A stretch of 64,000 nt of DNA. It comes from a virus. A program made the translations under genes and the position numbers. Below are positions 1 through 8,486 of this stretch, in pieces. Every line of letters starts with the position of its first letter. The first letter of the stretch is position 1. Below the pieces are notes generated by a model, which was not told the origin of the DNA, ran no database searches, and saw nothing but the letters and a program-made list of their open reading frames with translations. The DNA is taken from positions 1 through 64,000 of IMG/VR virus record IMGVR_UViG_3300042526_000595; one strand, given 5' to 3'.

Positions 1-1
1 A

Positions 2-1564
2 GACCCCTACTTCGCCAAAAAAATTGCCGATGAAAAACTATTGACAAATATTCCCGAACAAGTATGGGTGGAAAAGTTATTAGTTGAGAAAGAAAAATCG
101 TATCATATTTGGGGTAAAGTTCTATCCGGTGAAACTATTAACGAATTTTGGTTACCGAAGGGTGCTTTAATTAAAACACACACAATTAAAGATGTTGTGG
201 TTGATTATGAAAAATATTCTAATCGTCCCCCACTTGAACATCAAAAACTTGCAATTGAGAAACTTGCCGGTTCAAAAAGATTTATTTTAGCCGACGATAT
301 GGGACTAGGTAAGACAACTTCCACCATTATTGCCGCATTAGAAACGGGAGCGAAGAAAATACTAATTGTTTGTCCGGCATCCCTAAAGATTAACTGGCAA
401 AGAGAGATTGAGAACTATACCGATAGAAGTGTTTATATTTCTGAAGGTAAGAATTTCTCAATAGAACACGATTTTGTGATTGTGAATTACGATATCCTTA
501 AAAATTTTTACGACCTTAAAGGTAAAACAGAATCTTTAATCACTCAAGGAAATTTTGATTTAATTATTTTGGACGAAGCTCATTATGTGAGTAATGGACA
601 AGCGGCAAGAACTAAACTTGTTAATAGTTTTGCTAAAAATTGTGAAAGAGTGTGGTTGTTAACGGGGACACCTATGACAAATCGTCCGATGAATTACTTT
701 AACCTATTATCTCTTATTGAGAGTCCGGTTTCCCAAAATTGGATGGCTTACGCAATACGATATTGTCAAGGTTATCAATTTATGGCAGGAAAAAGAAAAA
801 TATGGAATGTTTCGGGAGCATCAAATTTGGAAGAATTAAGAGACAGAACATCAAGACAAGTTTTAAGAAGATTAAAAACCGAAGTTTTAGATTTACCTGA
901 AAAAATTATCACACCAATTTATTTAAGATTAAAATCAAAACTTTACGAAGGGTTGATGGGTGAATATTATGATTGGTATAATAAAAACCCTGATGAATCA
1001 ACATCACTTACCGTTCAGTTCAGTAAGTTAATGAAAGTTCGTCAAGTCATTGCGGAAGAAAAAATTAAAGACACAATAGAGTTGGCTGAAAACATTTTAG
1101 AACAGGATAAAAAAGTTATTATCTTCACCAATTTTACGGACACATTAAATCAGATTGCCGAACATTTTGGAAAAATTGCGGTTAAATTAGATGGTTCAAC
1201 ATCAAAACCTCAACGACAATACGCTGTTGACCAATTTCAAGATAATGAAAAGATTAAAGTGTTTGTTGGTAATGTGAAGGCAGCCGGAGTTGGTATAACT
1301 TTAACCGCCGCTGAAGCTGTAATCATCAATGACTTATCTTTTGTTCCTGGTGACCTAGCACAAGCTGAGGATAGAGCATATAGATATGGACAAAAAAATT
1401 CGGTATCAGTTTATTACCCAATATTCTATAATAGTATAGAAGGAATCATTTATGATATGGTGAATCATAAGAAACAAAATATTAATACCGTAATGGGCGA
1501 TAATATAGAAGAGAAGGGTGATTTCATCGGAGAACTTATGAATAAAATTAACAACCGAGGTTAA
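2..1564 (+). CDS. SNF2/UvsW-like DNA helicase (5' end outside window)
   Basis: Superfamily 2 ATP-dependent DNA translocase of the SNF2 type, probably acting in replication-fork remodelling or recombination like T4 UvsW. Motif I (LADDMGLGKT) is encoded near nt 290-315 and motif II DEAH near 572-583. Motif III (LLTGTP) and motif VI (QAEDRAYRYGQ) follow, the last near 1360-1395; this QxxDRxxRxGQ form is typical of SNF2 and SMARCAL1-like proteins. A TTG at 41 could be taken as a start, but the frame is open back to nt 2 with no stop, so the gene most likely begins left of the window. It is followed after 37 nt by the SOD fusion gene on the same strand. Confidence 0.85.
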   Translation, partial: DPYFAKKIADEKLLTNIPEQVWVEKLLVEKEKSYHIWGKVLSGETINEFWLPKGALIKTHTIKDVVVDYEKYSNRPPLEHQKLAIEKLAGSKRFILADDMGLGKTTSTIIAALETGAKKILIVCPASLKINWQREIENYTDRSVYISEGKNFSIEHDFVIVNYDILKNFYDLKGKTESLITQGNFDLIILDEAHYVSNGQAARTKLVNSFAKNCERVWLLTGTPMTNRPMNYFNLLSLIESPVSQNWMAYAIRYCQGYQFMAGKRKIWNVSGASNLEELRDRTSRQVLRRLKTEVLDLPEKIITPIYLRLKSKLYEGLMGEYYDWYNKNPDESTSLTVQFSKLMKVRQVIAEEKIKDTIELAENILEQDKKVIIFTNFTDTLNQIAEHFGKIAVKLDGSTSKPQRQYAVDQFQDNEKIKVFVGNVKAAGVGITLTAAEAVIINDLSFVPGDLAQAEDRAYRYGQKNSVSVYYPIFYNSIEGIIYDMVNHKKQNINTVMGDNIEEKGDFIGELMNKINNRG

Positions 1565-1578
1565 TTCGGTTGTTAAGA

Positions 1579-1586
1579 TATTTATA
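1579..1586 (+). promoter_or_regulatory. putative late promoter octamer TATTTATA
   Basis: The octamer lies 15 nt before the ATG at 1602, in the 37-nt gap after the helicase. It belongs to the recurrent TATTTATA class found in front of many genes in this window. Confidence 0.4.
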
Positions 1587-1601
1587 TAACAAATAAGCCA
1601 A

Positions 1602-3140
1602 ATGAAAAAGATTGAAGAAAAAATCAATCTCATAACAGAAGAACTAAAAAAAGTTGAAACCTACGAAAATCAACAAATGTTCATTAATGAGATGAAAAAA
1701 ATAGGGATAGAGAAATTACCCTACGCCTATTCAGCATTAAAACAATTTATTGATGCTGAAACAATGAATTACCATTATAATAAACACTATAAAGGATATG
1801 TTGATAAATTAAATTCAGCCCTTAAAAAGAAAGATTATGGTGATTTAGAATTAGAAGAAATTATTAAATCAATAAGTAGATTTGATAAGACAATTAGGAA
1901 CAATGCCGGAGGAGCTTTTAACCACGCATTGTTTTGGAAAATGTTAACCCCAAAAAAACAAACACCAAATGGTGAAATTATTAGGCAAATTAAAAAAGAT
2001 TTCACTACCTTTGTCAAGTTTAAAAATAAGTTTGAGGAAATTGCTCAAGAAAAATTTGGTTCAGGTTGGGTTTGGTTAGTTTTAACAAAACGAAATACCC
2101 TAAAAATCGTAACCACAGAAAATCAAGACAACCCTCTTATGAATGTTATAGACGACGGAGGTTATCCAATATTAGGATTAGATTTATGGGAACACGCATA
2201 TTATTTAAAATATAGAAATAAAAAAAATGACTATATTAAGAATTTTTGGAAATGTGTTAATTGGGAATTTGTTAATAAACTATATACAATGAGAATTGAG
2301 ACTAAACTAAATGAATCATTAAATTTTAAATCTGTAATTTCTGAAGGTAAATCAGAAAGATGTAGTAGAGAAGAAAACGAAGCTATTCGTATGGTTTTTA
2401 ATATCAACCCGAAAATTAAACAAATTTTTATGGAAGGTATTAATCACATCCTTAAAGAAGTTTTTCCGGATAACTATTATGGATATGGTGAATACGCTAA
2501 AGGTGAAATGTCGGGGGTCTATGATTTAGAAAGAGATGGTCGTTCTGTCTTAAATAAATTAAACACAAACTATAGTTGTTTCTGTGTTCTTCTTAACGAC
2601 ACAAATCAAGTTTTAAAATCCGCAAATTTACCTGAAATTAAAATTGTTGGTTTAAAACCTGCTGAACAAATTGAGGAAACTAAAAAATTCCTTATTTTCT
2701 TACACGAATATAAATTTAGAATATTTAAACAAACTTCAGCAACATTTCAAAACATTATGAAAGTTTTAACCCAAACCGATACTTGGGGACAAGCTCGTGA
2801 AGATAAAACAGTTGAGATTTTAAAGAAAAAATTTGGGAAAGATAATGTTAACGCCATTGGTAAATTAGGGAGTAAAGCCGATATGATTGGTGGTGTAGAT
2901 TGTGAAGTCATCATTAACGGTAGAAAATTAAGTAGTCAAATAAAGCCATTTGGAAGTATTGAAGCTACCGGTGAAGAAATTACCGTTATTGGTTCAGGTG
3001 CCGTTAAAAAATACTACACAGATTGGTTAATTTTTACTAGAAATAATAAAGATGTTTTAATTTTCAGAAATAAAAATTCAAAAATCGTTAATGGACAATA
3101 TGTTTTTCCTAAAGGAGATTTAATTTATTCATTAAATTGA
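1602..3140 (+). CDS. Mn-type superoxide dismutase fused to PD-(D/E)XK-like C-terminal domain
   Basis: Residues ~38-230 are an iron/manganese superoxide dismutase. All four metal ligands are present: His58 in NYHYNKHY, His108 in NNAGGAFNH, and Asp194 and His198 in LGLDLWEHAYY. The GG at 103-104 and the Gln in ENQDNPLM match the Mn-type rather than the Fe-type position of the active-site Gln, so Mn or cambialistic use is inferred. Residues ~255-512 are not part of any SOD (normal SODs are about 200 aa). They include a helix with E400/E405, then KAD427 and QIK446-448, which looks like a PD-(D/E)XK nuclease core. Function of the fusion is unknown: superoxide detoxification, or a SOD fold reused in a DNA-processing or virion protein. 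No frameshift joins the halves. Confidence 0.8.
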   Translation: MKKIEEKINLITEELKKVETYENQQMFINEMKKIGIEKLPYAYSALKQFIDAETMNYHYNKHYKGYVDKLNSALKKKDYGDLELEEIIKSISRFDKTIRNNAGGAFNHALFWKMLTPKKQTPNGEIIRQIKKDFTTFVKFKNKFEEIAQEKFGSGWVWLVLTKRNTLKIVTTENQDNPLMNVIDDGGYPILGLDLWEHAYYLKYRNKKNDYIKNFWKCVNWEFVNKLYTMRIETKLNESLNFKSVISEGKSERCSREENEAIRMVFNINPKIKQIFMEGINHILKEVFPDNYYGYGEYAKGEMSGVYDLERDGRSVLNKLNTNYSCFCVLLNDTNQVLKSANLPEIKIVGLKPAEQIEETKKFLIFLHEYKFRIFKQTSATFQNIMKVLTQTDTWGQAREDKTVEILKKKFGKDNVNAIGKLGSKADMIGGVDCEVIINGRKLSSQIKPFGSIEATGEEITVIGSGAVKKYYTDWLIFTRNNKDVLIFRNKNSKIVNGQYVFPKGDLIYSLN

Positions 3141-3148
3141 TATTTATA
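3141..3148 (+). promoter_or_regulatory. putative late promoter octamer TATTTATA
   Basis: GATATTTATAAATA directly follows the SOD-fusion stop codon, and the octamer ends 13 nt before the ATG at 3162. The same block precedes the structural genes at 61448 and 62948. Confidence 0.45.
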
Positions 3149-3161
3149 AATAAAAAGAACT

Positions 3162-4274
3162 ATGTCAATAATCCCAGAACCTCAAAGAACCGCGTTATAC
3201 ACGAGAATTAAACATTTACTTGGTGCACCACTTCGCTCAATAGAAATTGAGGACGAAATGATGGATAGTTTGTTAGAATTATCTATCGGTGATTATTCCC
3301 AATATGTCCAAGATTGGTTAATAGAATCCCAATGGACATCCTTATATAATCTTAATCTTGATACACAATCATTATCAAAAGCTTTTATAACAAAAAGTTT
3401 AGATTTTGAAACAAGATACACCTATGCGTATTCTAAAATTGTTGGATTACAGGCTGGTGGTGATTGGGAACTTAAAAAAGATTATATACAACTTGAACGG
3501 AATCAACAAATATATGAAATTCCTGCAAATAGAGAAATTAATGAGGTTTTATGGTTTACCCCCGCAGAACTTAATAATTTATTATTTGACCCTTGGACTT
3601 TCGGAGCTTTAGGTGCCGGTGGTTTAGGTGGACCTGGTGGTTTTTCACAAATGGGTATGTCAGGTTCGTTTTTTATGATGCCGGCCTTTGATATGTTATT
3701 GAGAATGCAAGAAATTAATATTCAAAGAAGAATAATCGCAGGTGAATTAACATATAGAATAACCGCACTTCCTGATGGTAAAAAAGCATTACACTTAATG
3801 AATACACCAGGTGGTAAATTTGACTTTGGTAATTCAACATTAACAAGAGGTAAGGTATGGTATTGGTACTACGATGTTGGTCCGGCGGATAGAGATAAAT
3901 GTTTAAAAGCAAATCCGGATATTATTACACTCCCTTCTGATGTTCCATTTGAAGAAATTTCTTGGGTTGATTTAAATAACCCTGCTCAACAATGGGTTAG
4001 AAGATGGTTTACTGCATATGTAAAACAAACATTGGCAAGAGTTAGAGGTAAATTTAGTGGGAATGTTAAAACACCGGATAGTGAATTAACTATGGATTAC
4101 GCATCATTAGCAACAGAAGGTGCAGACGAAAAATCAAAACTTGAAGAAGAATTAAAATTAAGGTTGGAGAGATTACGACCAGATAAAATGATGGAAAGAG
4201 AAGCTTTATTAGCAGAGAATTTAAATAAATCTTTGAAATTTAGAGCAATGCCAAGACAAATTTATGTGATTTAA
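3162..4274 (+). CDS. putative neck protein, T4 gp13-like
   Basis: A 370-residue soluble protein. The N-terminus is helical (TRIKHLLGAP, then acidic DE-rich helices with SIGDYSQYVQDW). A beta segment follows that reads like the YIxL..Q.IYEIP pattern of phage neck/connector proteins of the gp13 kind. Residues ~145-170 form a Gly/Met-rich flexible insert (GALGAGGLGGPGG), and the C-terminal third is rich in charged helices. Position after a late-promoter-like block and before a small beta protein suits a virion gene. I recognise the overall architecture but not a decisive motif, so a different head-tail connector role is possible. Confidence 0.5.
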   Translation: MSIIPEPQRTALYTRIKHLLGAPLRSIEIEDEMMDSLLELSIGDYSQYVQDWLIESQWTSLYNLNLDTQSLSKAFITKSLDFETRYTYAYSKIVGLQAGGDWELKKDYIQLERNQQIYEIPANREINEVLWFTPAELNNLLFDPWTFGALGAGGLGGPGGFSQMGMSGSFFMMPAFDMLLRMQEINIQRRIIAGELTYRITALPDGKKALHLMNTPGGKFDFGNSTLTRGKVWYWYYDVGPADRDKCLKANPDIITLPSDVPFEEISWVDLNNPAQQWVRRWFTAYVKQTLARVRGKFSGNVKTPDSELTMDYASLATEGADEKSKLEEELKLRLERLRPDKMMEREALLAENLNKSLKFRAMPRQIYVI

Positions 4275-4279
4275 AAAAT

Positions 4280-4639
4280 ATGTTAAATTTAAATAGACAA
4301 ACAGAAAAAAAAGTAGTTGGGGATAAAAGATTTTATAATGAAGTTTATGAAGTTAATGTCCAAGATATAAAAAAAGTTATCACGGACGAAGTTTATAATA
4401 CTAAAGGTGAGGTTTTAATATTGGCCAAAGGTGTTAATGAATGTAGGATAGTTTTAGATTCGGAGACTACAGAACATATAATCATCAAAGCATTAACAAA
4501 AGTTTATATCACCCCAAGCTCAAACAAAATTGATGAGTATTATGATGAAATTTTTATTGATAAAGGAGCTTGTGTCGAATTTTATTTAATAGAAAATAAT
4601 TGGTATATCGTCTCAAGTGATGGTTTAAAATTAGAATAA
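4280..4639 (+). CDS. small beta-rich phage protein, possible virion component
   Basis: 119 residues, almost all predicted beta strand. It ends in ACVEFYLIENNWYIVSSDG, a hydrophobic strand-turn-strand ending like those closing trimeric phage fibre or decoration domains (xxWYVxSSDG). It starts 5 nt after the neck-like gene and its stop abuts a strong terminator, so it is the last gene of the left plus-strand unit. Function unassigned. Confidence 0.55.
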   Translation: MLNLNRQTEKKVVGDKRFYNEVYEVNVQDIKKVITDEVYNTKGEVLILAKGVNECRIVLDSETTEHIIIKALTKVYITPSSNKIDEYYDEIFIDKGACVEFYLIENNWYIVSSDGLKLE

Positions 4640-4640
4640 A

Positions 4641-4666
4641 AAAAGGTGTCGTATTCGACACCTTTT
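4641..4666. terminator. bidirectional intrinsic terminator
   Basis: A perfect 11-bp stem (AAAAGGTGTCG / CGACACCTTTT) with a TATT loop lies between convergent genes ending at 4639 and 4672. The A/T ends provide a U-tract in both directions. Confidence 0.85.
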
Positions 4667-4671
4667 CTGTT

Positions 4672-7461
4672 TTAACTAATATGTTCTTCCCATCCTGGTT
4701 CAGCTAAGTCATAAATGTATTCAGAACTAACACCAACTCTCTCCCAAAATTTTAATTCTAAATCGGTGATAGTTAATAAATCCTCAATCGTATCTTGGTC
4801 ACCCTCTTTATTCGGAACACCCCCAATTAATTCACATTGTGTTTTAGTAAAAAACCCTCTGTCTTCCGGATTGGTAATTAACAAACTTTCCCTCAATTCT
4901 TTATTAAAAACAATTAATAAAGGTTCAACCTTTTTATTAAATGTTGAGATTGCTCTCGGAACATTATAATCACCGGTTAAATCGGGATTATTCTCAATCT
5001 CGGTTTGGTCTAATAGATAACAATTAAGTTGTATTGTTGAGCTTGTTTTGTTTTCTGGTTCCATACCATTAACAGATGTAAATAAATCTAATTCTTTTTT
5101 AGTATAATTGTTTTTTGTTATTTTTTGAACGTCTCCGTGAGAAGCTTTAGTTCCGTTATTAACATAACTAATAACATCACCCAACGATACTTTTAAATCG
5201 TGTTTGATAACCAGTTCAAGGTGAGCCATTCTACTCATAAGCGAACCCGCTTTTGTTTTTTGAGTACATCGTTTTTTATAATCGTCAACTGACAATTTAA
5301 CCCTTGCTCTTTGAGCGATTTGTTTTAATGGAATTTGTTGGTCAAAGATTCTTTGGTGATATTCAAAATACCACTCAATAAATTCTTGTCCTTTCCCTTC
5401 CAATAACAATTTAACCCCTTTATCCAAAAATACTTCTATGTATAATGGTAATTTTTTAGATTTAATTGAGTTCCCCGTTAATTTAATTTTACCATTGGAT
5501 TCCATCGTGGCGTAATTCTTTCTACTTAAATTAATACAAGAATCCCAAGTTCCGTCACAATCTAATCCCATCTCACCTTTCATAAACAAATCATTATACT
5601 CGGCAGTGTCGGCATAATATCCTCTATATTCTTTACCCTCTTTAACCAACCAATTTAATCCTTTCCCGATATAAACTCTATCATCAACACCACCTTCAGG
5701 TAAACTAAAGTTAACACCATCGGTATCAAGTACCAAAGGAGTATAACCTCGTTTAACGAAGTATTTTACCATCTGACGAAGATATTGTCGTCCCGTACAA
5801 GTAATTCGTTCTCCACTATTCATTTCACCCCATTCGTAAACATGGGGAGCTGATAATCCACCGAACATTGAGTTAATAAAGATTTTTAAAGGTAATTGTT
5901 TTCTATCGTATGATAATGATTTTTTAGAATCAATTGATTTATATTCGGACGCTAAGTTTTTATACATAATACGAGCATTACGGAAATAAGTTAACATACC
6001 TTTCATTCCCCCCATTACATCACACTCGGGAAACACATCGTGTACCAACTGAATGGATGGGTATAATGAAGAGTAGTCAAGTTTTAATACATTGGTAGAG
6101 TATCCCACTTTAAGTAGTCTAGAAAGTCCTCCTACGAAATCCGTCTTCTCTTCTTTAGCGGGGATAGCCAATTTATTCTTATAAGACCAAGCCAACATAA
6201 TCATTCTCCATAGAGTTGCGGTTCCCATTGTGGAAACTCTTTCATATGTTGTTGGTACCATCGATGCGAGTAGAAACGTTCCTTGGTTGAATTCATCATC
6301 CACTGTCAACGTCTCCTCTAAATCGTCGTCAAGATATCTCTCCACAATATTATCACCTGTCACCTTTAAGTATTTACCGGGGAATCTTGTGTCTAAATTA
6401 TTGAAGTCCGGATTATCGGCTCTTTTATATTTTCCATTCTCAACATTTAACCAATATTCTTCTTTTTTGGCATACATCGGACCAATCTCTAAATGGTCAA
6501 TATAAACTCGGTCAGGCGCTTCGGCTTTAATATATTGAGTTATGTATTTAAGACCGGCTGACTTAATACTTGAATTGATTGCTTGTGCTCTACGAACAGA
6601 GTGGATAATATCTATCACATTATAACCCCATAATTGAGTTTGTGAGAATCTCTCTACCTCATTAGCAAGTTTTAACATACCATCTTTTTGTCCGATAGGT
6701 CTTGCAGGATTTAAAGATTTAGCAATCTTTTTGATATCTAAATGAAGAGCTTTACATCTCTCAAATATCCAAAACCAGTCAAAGTTTGCCGAATTGTATC
6801 CACCAATAATTGATGGTTTAAGTTCATCGATAATATTAAAGAATTCCACTAAACCTTTTCTTTCTTGGTCTTCATCGGCACACTCAATAACTTTTTGATA
6901 ACCTTTATTTGTTTTGATTCCAATCATAAATATACGACCATCTTTAGGTTCTAAAGCAGTCGTCTCCAAGTCAAATCCGAGTCGGGTGATGTCGTTGTAT
7001 TCCTCATACCCTTTGAATAACCTTTTCTCTCTTGAAATAAGGAATTGTTCTACCGGTGGAAGTACCGTTAATTTTCCTTTTGTTTTTTCACCCCACGGGT
7101 CAACACCACCATCCCTAAAGAATTGGATAAGAGAACGATAACCCTTCATTGATTTAACCATATATTTGAGACCTTTTTCTAATCTCTCATTACCTTTGGT
7201 TTCTAACTTCTCAATGATGATTCCGTGTTTTTTCATTGCGTCTCGTTGTTGGTCTTTGGACTTTGAATAAAAATTCAAATCTCTTAAATCACCAACCCAA
7301 GCAAATGCCGTAAATGTGTCTTTTTTGATTATTTTTCCCTGACCAGGGATTTCTTTAATTTTGTAGATTGAGTCCGATGCGTAATCATACTCAATAGCAA
7401 CGATGTGCTCTTCCGGGTCATTCCCTTCTAGGAACGCCTTAATCTCTTCTTGTGTAACCAT
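4672..7461 (-). CDS. 43: family B replicative DNA polymerase, T4 gp43-like
   Basis: 929 residues, close to T4 gp43 (898). The proofreading 3'-5' exonuclease motifs are intact: Exo I FDLETT (D164, E166), Exo II GGYNSANFD (N223-D228) and Exo III YLDDD (Y376-D380). The polymerase motifs are also present: A LDYSSLYPS (D462), B KIFINSMFGG (K526-N530, with Phe where many have Tyr) and C LVLDTDG (D579, D581). It should be the phage replicase, working with clamp and helicase genes encoded outside the window. It is convergent with the left unit and has its own upstream promoter-like sequence. No intein or frameshift is seen. Confidence 0.97.
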   Translation of the reverse strand: MVTQEEIKAFLEGNDPEEHIVAIEYDYASDSIYKIKEIPGQGKIIKKDTFTAFAWVGDLRDLNFYSKSKDQQRDAMKKHGIIIEKLETKGNERLEKGLKYMVKSMKGYRSLIQFFRDGGVDPWGEKTKGKLTVLPPVEQFLISREKRLFKGYEEYNDITRLGFDLETTALEPKDGRIFMIGIKTNKGYQKVIECADEDQERKGLVEFFNIIDELKPSIIGGYNSANFDWFWIFERCKALHLDIKKIAKSLNPARPIGQKDGMLKLANEVERFSQTQLWGYNVIDIIHSVRRAQAINSSIKSAGLKYITQYIKAEAPDRVYIDHLEIGPMYAKKEEYWLNVENGKYKRADNPDFNNLDTRFPGKYLKVTGDNIVERYLDDDLEETLTVDDEFNQGTFLLASMVPTTYERVSTMGTATLWRMIMLAWSYKNKLAIPAKEEKTDFVGGLSRLLKVGYSTNVLKLDYSSLYPSIQLVHDVFPECDVMGGMKGMLTYFRNARIMYKNLASEYKSIDSKKSLSYDRKQLPLKIFINSMFGGLSAPHVYEWGEMNSGERITCTGRQYLRQMVKYFVKRGYTPLVLDTDGVNFSLPEGGVDDRVYIGKGLNWLVKEGKEYRGYYADTAEYNDLFMKGEMGLDCDGTWDSCINLSRKNYATMESNGKIKLTGNSIKSKKLPLYIEVFLDKGVKLLLEGKGQEFIEWYFEYHQRIFDQQIPLKQIAQRARVKLSVDDYKKRCTQKTKAGSLMSRMAHLELVIKHDLKVSLGDVISYVNNGTKASHGDVQKITKNNYTKKELDLFTSVNGMEPENKTSSTIQLNCYLLDQTEIENNPDLTGDYNVPRAISTFNKKVEPLLIVFNKELRESLLITNPEDRGFFTKTQCELIGGVPNKEGDQDTIEDLLTITDLELKFWERVGVSSEYIYDLAEPGWEEHIS

Positions 7462-7519
7462 AAATATATTTTTTAGAATGACATATTAGCACTGATTAAT
7501 TTCAGGTTTGTCTTGTTTC

Positions 7520-7552
7520 TATAAATATAATTATTTAAAATAAAGAAGTCAA
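7520..7552 (-). promoter_or_regulatory. putative promoter of the DNA polymerase gene
   Basis: On the minus strand TTGACT (7552-7547) is followed after 19 nt by TATTTATA (7527-7520), 58 nt before the polymerase ATG. The spacing suits a Bacteroidota-type -33/-7 promoter. A second TATTTATG touches the start codon itself. Confidence 0.45.
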
Positions 7553-8482
7553 TTAGGACCTAATTTCTGTGGCAAAACAAATCTCGCCTCGTTCTCTTAT
7601 TAATCTTTGCATGTCAGTAAATGAAATGTATGCGTGACCAGATTGTCCCCAAGATTGACCCCAACTATTTTTTATTCTGAAAAGTTTAGTCACCGTATTA
7701 ACACCATTAATAACATATGCGTGTCCACCAGCAATACGACCACTAATTTTAATTAAACCATTTCTATTAGGGTAAAACATTCCGTTATACCAATTAGTTC
7801 CAACAACAACAGGTCCCAAATTTAAAACGGAATTTATTAAGGTTGTTAAATTAAAACCCCAGTAATATGATGAAACTTTACCAACACTCTGCAAATATTT
7901 AACACCACCTCTAACTGAAGTACCATCATAATTCTCACCAGCCCATTCATCAACTCTTTGAGCATTTTCATAAATTACTTTAGGTGGTATTATTGGACCA
8001 ATCCCACTTTGAGGAACCGGACCATCTTCTAACCAATGAGCCCAAGCATATCCAACACATTGGGGTGTATTACCTTGATTACCCCACCATCCATTAGCGT
8101 CCCAATATTTATTGGTAATTCTAACAGGGGCAACACTTAAAAGGTTGTTGATTGGATATTTATTGTCTCTTTCATCAGGAACATATTGTCTACCTAATTG
8201 ATATGTTTGATTAATATTCTCATCTAAAACATTAGGTGTTGGTATTGGTCTTTTAAACATTTTCTCTGTTGCAATAGCAACAACATCAATAGATTCTAAT
8301 TCATTCGTATGACCTTTGTGTAGTTCTAAAAGAGCTGAAAGTCTCACTTTTTCTGCACCTTGGGCAGCATCTACTCTTTGTGTAATTTTAGCAATGTTTT
8401 CTGCATTCTTAACAAGTCTGCTAATTTTAGCTTCTTGTTGTTTAGTAATAAGTTCTTCTAATGTAAATTCTTTGTTTGTCAT
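7553..8482 (-). CDS. papain-like (C1A) cysteine protease
   Basis: 309 residues with a complete papain active site: Gln136 (oxyanion hole) in WWGNQGNTPQCVGYAW with nucleophile Cys142, His254 in AGGHAYVING, and Asn272 in RIKNSWGQSWG. The first ~75 residues are a charged helical extension without a signal peptide or membrane segment, possibly a propeptide or virion-anchoring part. It is 4 nt downstream of an LRR adhesin gene and likely co-transcribed with it. The neighbour suggests a role in processing fibres or degrading host surface proteins; lysis is less likely because no peptidoglycan-binding domain is visible. Confidence 0.85.
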   Translation of the reverse strand: MTNKEFTLEELITKQQEAKISRLVKNAENIAKITQRVDAAQGAEKVRLSALLELHKGHTNELESIDVVAIATEKMFKRPIPTPNVLDENINQTYQLGRQYVPDERDNKYPINNLLSVAPVRITNKYWDANGWWGNQGNTPQCVGYAWAHWLEDGPVPQSGIGPIIPPKVIYENAQRVDEWAGENYDGTSVRGGVKYLQSVGKVSSYYWGFNLTTLINSVLNLGPVVVGTNWYNGMFYPNRNGLIKISGRIAGGHAYVINGVNTVTKLFRIKNSWGQSWGQSGHAYISFTDMQRLIRERGEICFATEIRS

Positions 8483-8486
8483 AATT

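Noticed and set aside
1406-1633. Minus-strand open frame across the helicase-SOD junction
   Set aside because: It is antisense to both genes and shows no motif; AT-rich sequence yields such frames by chance.
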